DNA of 64,000 nt from BJHQ01 sp964654285 (lineage in GTDB: Bacteria > Planctomycetota > UBA11346). Below, piece by piece: positions 60,601 to 64,000 of the stretch. The DNA is taken from positions 69,694-133,693 of the forward strand of contig CAZZJC010000007.1 of assembly GCA_964654285.1 (NCBI GenBank), written 5' to 3'. The position numbers and the translations under genes were made by a program. Position 1 is the first letter of the stretch. Each line of letters starts with the position of its first letter. The notes under the pieces were generated by a model. The model was not told the DNA's origin. It searched no databases and saw only the letters and a program-made list of their open reading frames with translations.

Positions 60601-61731
60601 ATGCGCTGCCTACGTCTCCTGTTCCTGGTCCTCGCCCTGCTGCCCACCGGCCTGCTTTCCGCAGGCGAGGTCGAACTGGTGGTCGACAAGGGCGACCGCG
60701 TCCGCTGCGTGATCATCAGCGAGGACGACACCAAGATCATGGTCCGCCGGCCGGTGATCATGCGCGGCAAGCGTTCGCTGATGGAGGTGACCTACCTCAA
60801 GGAACGCATCATCAGCCGGTCCGAGGTCCGTCCGGTGCTGGAGGAATACGCCGAACGCGTCAAGGAGACCGGCGACGAGATGGAGGCCCAGACCATGCTC
60901 GCGCGCTGGTGCGTCGAGCGCTGCCTGGTCGACCAGGCGCTGGTGCACGCCAAGCGCGCGATCGCGCTCGACCTCTCCGCCAGCTGGCCGCGCAAGGTGA
61001 TGAGCGACCTCGGCTACCTGGAGGTGAAGGGGGTCTGGGTCGTCGAGGAGGACTACCTCGCCAAGAACAACCTCGCCCGCTGGGGCGAGAAGATCATCCC
61101 CCGTGCCGAGTACGACCAGCGGGTGAGTCTGCGCGCCGCGATCAGCGAACGCGATGAGGCCGAGAAGGTGGTCAACGCCTTCACCGAGGCCCTGGAACTG
61201 GCCAAGCCCGACAAGATGGCGGAGATGTCCCGCAAGGTCAGCGATCTCCAGCGTGAAGCCGCAACCGCGAAAAAGCAGCAGGAGAACCTGACGAACCAGC
61301 TCAAGCAGGTGAAGGAGCGTCTGGACAGGCTCAAGAAGGGCGCCCCCAGCGGTTCGGGCAACGCCAAGGACAACCACCAGAGGCAGCTCGACCGCGAGCA
61401 GGAGCAGTACACCGACATCCAGAAGAAGCTGGCCGAGCTCACCGCCACTGCGGCCAAGTCCGAACGCGACGCCAACAACGCCCGGCAGCGCCTGGAATCG
61501 CTCAAGAAGCTTGCCGCTACCGCCAAGACCGATCTGCCCGACGCCCAGGCCCGCCTGGCCAAGGCCCAGGCCGAGGTCGACCGCCTGTGCGTCGGCCTGT
61601 CCGATCTGCCGCCTGGCGCCCGGCCGAGTCCGCCCAAAGTCGACCCGCCCCCGGCGAGCGGCAAGGACGGCAAACCAGCCAAGTCCGGCAGCGCCGGTGC
61701 CGATCCCGCCGGCGGAAGTCCGCGGCTCTGA
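60601..61731 (+). CDS. Secreted protein with long coiled coil
   Basis: 376 residues from the ATG at 60601. Signal peptide ends LPTGLLSAGE. Residues 25-90 are a small beta domain (VELVVDKGDRVRCVIISEDDTKIMVRRP in part). The middle is helical and resembles a tetratricopeptide turn (ARWCVERCLVDQALVHAKRAIALD, then GYLEVKGVWVVEEDYLAKNN). Residues about 190-335 form a charged coiled coil (KQQENLTNQLKQVKERLDRL, EQEQYTDIQKKLAELTATA). A Pro-rich tail ends it. The GVW-x-x-x-x-D/E-Y-L pattern occurs in planctomycete secreted proteins; no function known to me. Confidence 0.78.
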   Translation: MRCLRLLFLVLALLPTGLLSAGEVELVVDKGDRVRCVIISEDDTKIMVRRPVIMRGKRSLMEVTYLKERIISRSEVRPVLEEYAERVKETGDEMEAQTMLARWCVERCLVDQALVHAKRAIALDLSASWPRKVMSDLGYLEVKGVWVVEEDYLAKNNLARWGEKIIPRAEYDQRVSLRAAISERDEAEKVVNAFTEALELAKPDKMAEMSRKVSDLQREAATAKKQQENLTNQLKQVKERLDRLKKGAPSGSGNAKDNHQRQLDREQEQYTDIQKKLAELTATAAKSERDANNARQRLESLKKLAATAKTDLPDAQARLAKAQAEVDRLCVGLSDLPPGARPSPPKVDPPPASGKDGKPAKSGSAGADPAGGSPRL

Positions 61732-61840
61732 GCCCATCCGACCAGCGCCGGAATCCAGGTGGAACCCGGCGAACGCGCGGTTCAACCGCCCGATCCGCTT
61801 GCCCCGCCCGATGATCGCACTAGCGTCCGCCGTCCCACAG

Positions 61841-61912
61841 GCCCGGATAGCTCAGCGGTAGAGCAGCGCTTTCGTAAAGCGAAGGTCGGAGGTTCGATTC
61901 CTCTTCTGGGCA
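61841..61912 (+). tRNA. tRNA-Thr (anticodon CGU)
   Basis: 72 bases folding as a cloverleaf: acceptor GCCCGGA/TCTGGGC (one G-U), D-stem GCTC/GAGC, anticodon arm GCGCT-TTCGTAA-AGCGA, T-arm GGAGG-TTCGATT-CCTCT. The loop TTCGTAA gives anticodon CGU, reading ACG (Thr). The top pair of the anticodon stem is a G-A mismatch, tolerated but unusual. 3' CCA is not encoded. Discriminator A at 61912. Confidence 0.93.
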
Positions 61913-61993
61913 TAGGGAATACTGCGTTTCGTGGTGATGGTGCGGATCCAGGCGCCTGCCTCCAGAGGTGTTGCGGGACCGGACGCAGGACCA

Positions 61994-62818
61994 TCACCCT
62001 CCGGCGCGGAAGGCGCGCGGGGACAGGCCGGTGCACCGGCGGAAGGCTCGACTGAAGTGGAAGGGGTCGGCAAAGCCGACTTCCTGCCCGACCGCAGCGA
62101 TAGCGCGGTCATCGGCCAGCAGCAATTCCTGGGCGCGGGCGATGCGCAGGCGGCGCAGGTGATCCATGGGCGAAGCTCCGGTCGCGCGCAGGAAGCGCCG
62201 GTGCAGGGTCGAGGGCGGCAATCCGGCGATGCGGCACAAGGCGCCGACCGTCCAGGCATGGGTCGGTTCAGCTGCGATGGCGGCGATGGCACGGGCGATC
62301 GCTTGATCGTCGTCCAGTTGCTGGCTGCGGAGGGAGGTGAGTTCGGCGACGATGCTCCCGATCGCTGCCGCGAGCCGGGCGTCGCGGACCGGACCCGGTG
62401 ACGATGCATCGTCCAGGAGGACGAGGATCCTTGCGAAAAAGCTCGCGGTCTCCTCGGCGTGGTGCGCCACCGGATCACGATCGAAGCCCAGGGTGCGGTG
62501 GAGCTGCCCCAACGCGGCCCCGTCGCAGCGCAACCAGAGCAGATCCCAGGGATCGCGGCGGTCGGCGACATGGCGGTGGGGCCGGCGGTTGTCGATCCAG
62601 ACCAGATCCCCGGCGCGCGCCACGGCGCTGGTCCCGGCGCAGGTCACGACGCCGCAGCCGGACAGGACGCACAGCCAGTCGTGGCCGATGTGACGGCGGC
62701 GTTCGACGGTGCGACCCGGCGGCGACACCATCCGGCCGGCGCGCAGCACGGTGGTGCCGAAACGTTGCCAGCCGGGCGACGGCTGATGGCTGAAGGCCCG
62801 GGTGGCGGGCTGGCGCAT
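61994..62818 (-). CDS. AraC-family regulator, divergent from ribokinase
   Basis: 274 residues from the ATG at 62818; the first possible ATG (62887) overlaps the ribokinase start, so the inner one, which leaves 67 bp of promoter space, is preferred. N-terminal cupin-like sensor (WLCVLSGCGVVTCAGTSA, DLVWIDNRRPHRHV). C-terminal helix-turn-helix pair (ALCRIAGLPPSTLHRRF; IAAVGQEVGFADPFHFSRAF then TGLSPRAFRAG). It likely regulates the divergent rbsK. Confidence 0.9.
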   Translation of the reverse strand: MRQPATRAFSHQPSPGWQRFGTTVLRAGRMVSPPGRTVERRRHIGHDWLCVLSGCGVVTCAGTSAVARAGDLVWIDNRRPHRHVADRRDPWDLLWLRCDGAALGQLHRTLGFDRDPVAHHAEETASFFARILVLLDDASSPGPVRDARLAAAIGSIVAELTSLRSQQLDDDQAIARAIAAIAAEPTHAWTVGALCRIAGLPPSTLHRRFLRATGASPMDHLRRLRIARAQELLLADDRAIAAVGQEVGFADPFHFSRAFRRCTGLSPRAFRAGG

Positions 62819-62885
62819 GGGAGGATGATCCAGGTCAGGGAGTCCTGGCAATGGCGGACGGATTCTCCGGCGGACATAATCACCC

Positions 62886-63803
62886 ATGATGAAAACGCGT
62901 GCATCGGCCTCGGTCCTGGTGGTCGGCAGCTACAATACCGGTCTGGTCAGCGTCGGTTCCCGCATCCCGGCGGTCGGTGAGACCGTGGTCCATGACCGGT
63001 TCGTGCAGATGCATGGCGGCAAGGGCTCGAACCAGGCGGTCGCGGCGGCCCGCCTGGGTGTGCCGGTGCGCATGATCGCCCGCGTCGGTGACGATGCGTT
63101 CGGGGCCCAGGCCTTCGCCCTCTACGATCGCGAAGGCATCGATCGGCGCGGCGTCGCGGTGGTCGCGGGCGAGCACACCGGGGTCGGCATGGTCCTGGTC
63201 GATGGCCAGGGCCGCAACGCCATCACGGTGGTCGCCGGGGCCAACGACCGTCTGGATCCGGCCGCGATCGCCGGGTACACGGATCTCTTCACCGGATGCG
63301 CGGTGCTGGTCGTGCAGCTCGAATCCCCGGTCGCGACCGTGCAGGCGGCGGTCGATCTCGCCGCCCAGCGCGGCATGACCGTGATCTTCAACCCCGCTCC
63401 GGCGCGGGTGGTCGAGGATCGTCTGCTCGCCGCCTGCGATCTGGTCACCCCCAACGAGACCGAGGCCGAAAGCCTGACCGGCATCCGCATCAGCGGCGTC
63501 GAGGCGGCGATGGCCGCCGGCGCCGAACTGCGTCGGCGCGGGGCGAAACGTGCGATCATCACCATGGCCGAACGCGGCAGCGTCCTGGTCGACGAGACCG
63601 GCGGCTGGCATCATCCGGCCCCGCAGGTGCAAGCCGTCGACACCACCGGGGCTGGCGACGCCTACAATGGCGCCCTGGCCGCCGCCCTGGCGCGCGGCGA
63701 GGATCTGCGCTTCGCGGTGCGCTTCGCGACCCGGGTCGCAGCCTGGAAGGTGCAGTATGCAGGCGCGATCGAAGGACTCCCACGCGCCGACCAGCTCACC
63801 TGA
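62886..63803 (+). CDS. rbsK: Ribokinase, PfkB family
   Basis: 305 residues, normal length. HGGKGSNQAVAAARLG is the ribokinase substrate loop; FNPAPA, VTPNETEAESLTG and VDTTGAGDAYNGALAAAL (catalytic Asp in GAGD) complete the signature. It phosphorylates ribose to ribose-5-phosphate with ATP. Neither a ribose transporter nor a pyranase is in the window. A second start codon lies at 62889 (MKTRAS). It is followed after 27 bp by the truncated PhyH gene. Confidence 0.94.
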   Translation: MMKTRASASVLVVGSYNTGLVSVGSRIPAVGETVVHDRFVQMHGGKGSNQAVAAARLGVPVRMIARVGDDAFGAQAFALYDREGIDRRGVAVVAGEHTGVGMVLVDGQGRNAITVVAGANDRLDPAAIAGYTDLFTGCAVLVVQLESPVATVQAAVDLAAQRGMTVIFNPAPARVVEDRLLAACDLVTPNETEAESLTGIRISGVEAAMAAGAELRRRGAKRAIITMAERGSVLVDETGGWHHPAPQVQAVDTTGAGDAYNGALAAALARGEDLRFAVRFATRVAAWKVQYAGAIEGLPRADQLT

Positions 63804-63830
63804 AACCTGCCCCCGCCCCCCTAGGATCCC

Positions 63831-63918
63831 ATGGAATTCGACGCCCAGACCACTCCGCTCGACCGTCTCGACGCAGGTCAACGTGCCGCCTGGGCGAGTG
63901 ATGGATTCCTCATCGCTA
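63831..63918 (+). pseudogene. PhyH-family dioxygenase, N-terminal fragment interrupted by an insertion
   Basis: The ATG at 63831 has AGGA upstream and reads 29 PhyH-like residues (LDAGQRAAWASDGFLIA) comparable to the start of the PhyH protein at 48530-49273 (TSQQIAQWRDDGFVRLG). Homology stops at about 63917 where AT-rich sequence begins; the frame then ends at a TAA (63927). The rest of the gene, if present, lies outside the window. Confidence 0.7.
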
Positions 63919-64000
63919 GTGTCCTGTAACTGAAAAGTCTTAAATAAATATGGTTTCCGGCCGTATATGCTGCATGCCAGCCGTGGGACGCCCTGCCAAG
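63917..64000 (+). mobile_element. Left end of an insertion sequence, probably IS630-type (runs off the window)
   Basis: The composition changes abruptly to AT-rich at TAGTGTCCTGTAACTG (from 63917), with a TA dinucleotide at the junction, as expected for IS630-type target sites. An open frame starts at 63950 or 63974 and reads MPAVGRPAK to the window end, like the start of IS630-type transposases. Inferred from the edge only; the other end and the transposase core are not visible. Confidence 0.55.

Overview
The window is GC-rich, densely coded bacterial DNA from a scaffold (one 100-base N gap at 54201-54300). No rRNA or other strict taxonomic marker is present. The gene style points to the Planctomycetota/Verrucomicrobiota/Lentisphaerota group. 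That style includes a membrane Ser/Thr kinase with DWG instead of DFG and a leucine-rich-repeat tail, a very large secreted protein of unknown function, and many AraC regulators paired with glycoside hydrolases. It also includes a PhyH dioxygenase next to a URO-D-like enzyme, and a giant kelch/Ig-repeat surface protein. The taxonomic placement is an inference from gene style, not a phylogeny.

Layout. 1-3216: Suf iron-sulfur assembly operon read leftwards (a cysteine-poor scaffold-like protein, sufB, sufC, start of sufD); the sufD start contains a palindromic repeat in frame. 3295-18637: leftward genes for cell-envelope proteins (kinase-LRR receptor, 2084-residue secreted protein, heparinase-like protein, substrate-binding/OmpA fusion, coiled-coil membrane protein). 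18717-21593: hemB, a small secreted protein, and a cytidylate kinase with an extra C-terminal domain. 21650-32300: carbohydrate and peptide degradation (lacZ-type beta-galactosidase with divergent AraC, M16 double peptidase lipoprotein, six-hairpin glycosidase with divergent AraC, aldose-epimerase-like protein). 32374-41758: housekeeping and stress genes (SIS isomerase, ECF sigma/anti-sigma pair, YgbA-like protein, bifunctional nuclease, PfkB sugar kinase, a two-gene spermidine-synthase-like unit, two Hsp20 genes behind a candidate sigma-54 promoter, rimO).

41759-51255: a repeat-rich spacer with two inverted palindrome blocks and a 105-bp tandem duplication of the end of an araC gene; then that AraC with a large GH106-like glycosidase, a KefB-like antiporter, PhyH, a URO-D-like protein and a further AraC. 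51256-55866: the kelch/Ig-repeat gene, broken by the assembly gap and bracketed by 32-bp direct repeats (30 of 32 identical), one of which is the 3' end of mfd. This is the strongest hint of an uncharacterised integrated unit in the window. 55837-64000: mfd, two envelope proteins, tRNA-Thr(CGU), AraC with divergent ribokinase, and a PhyH gene cut off by what looks like the left end of an IS630-type insertion sequence.

Functionally, the local AraC-plus-enzyme pairs suggest a heterotroph living on complex glycans, with each catabolic gene under its own regulator. Three palindrome families, a tandem duplication, near-identical intragenic repeats and an IS edge show active small-scale rearrangement.
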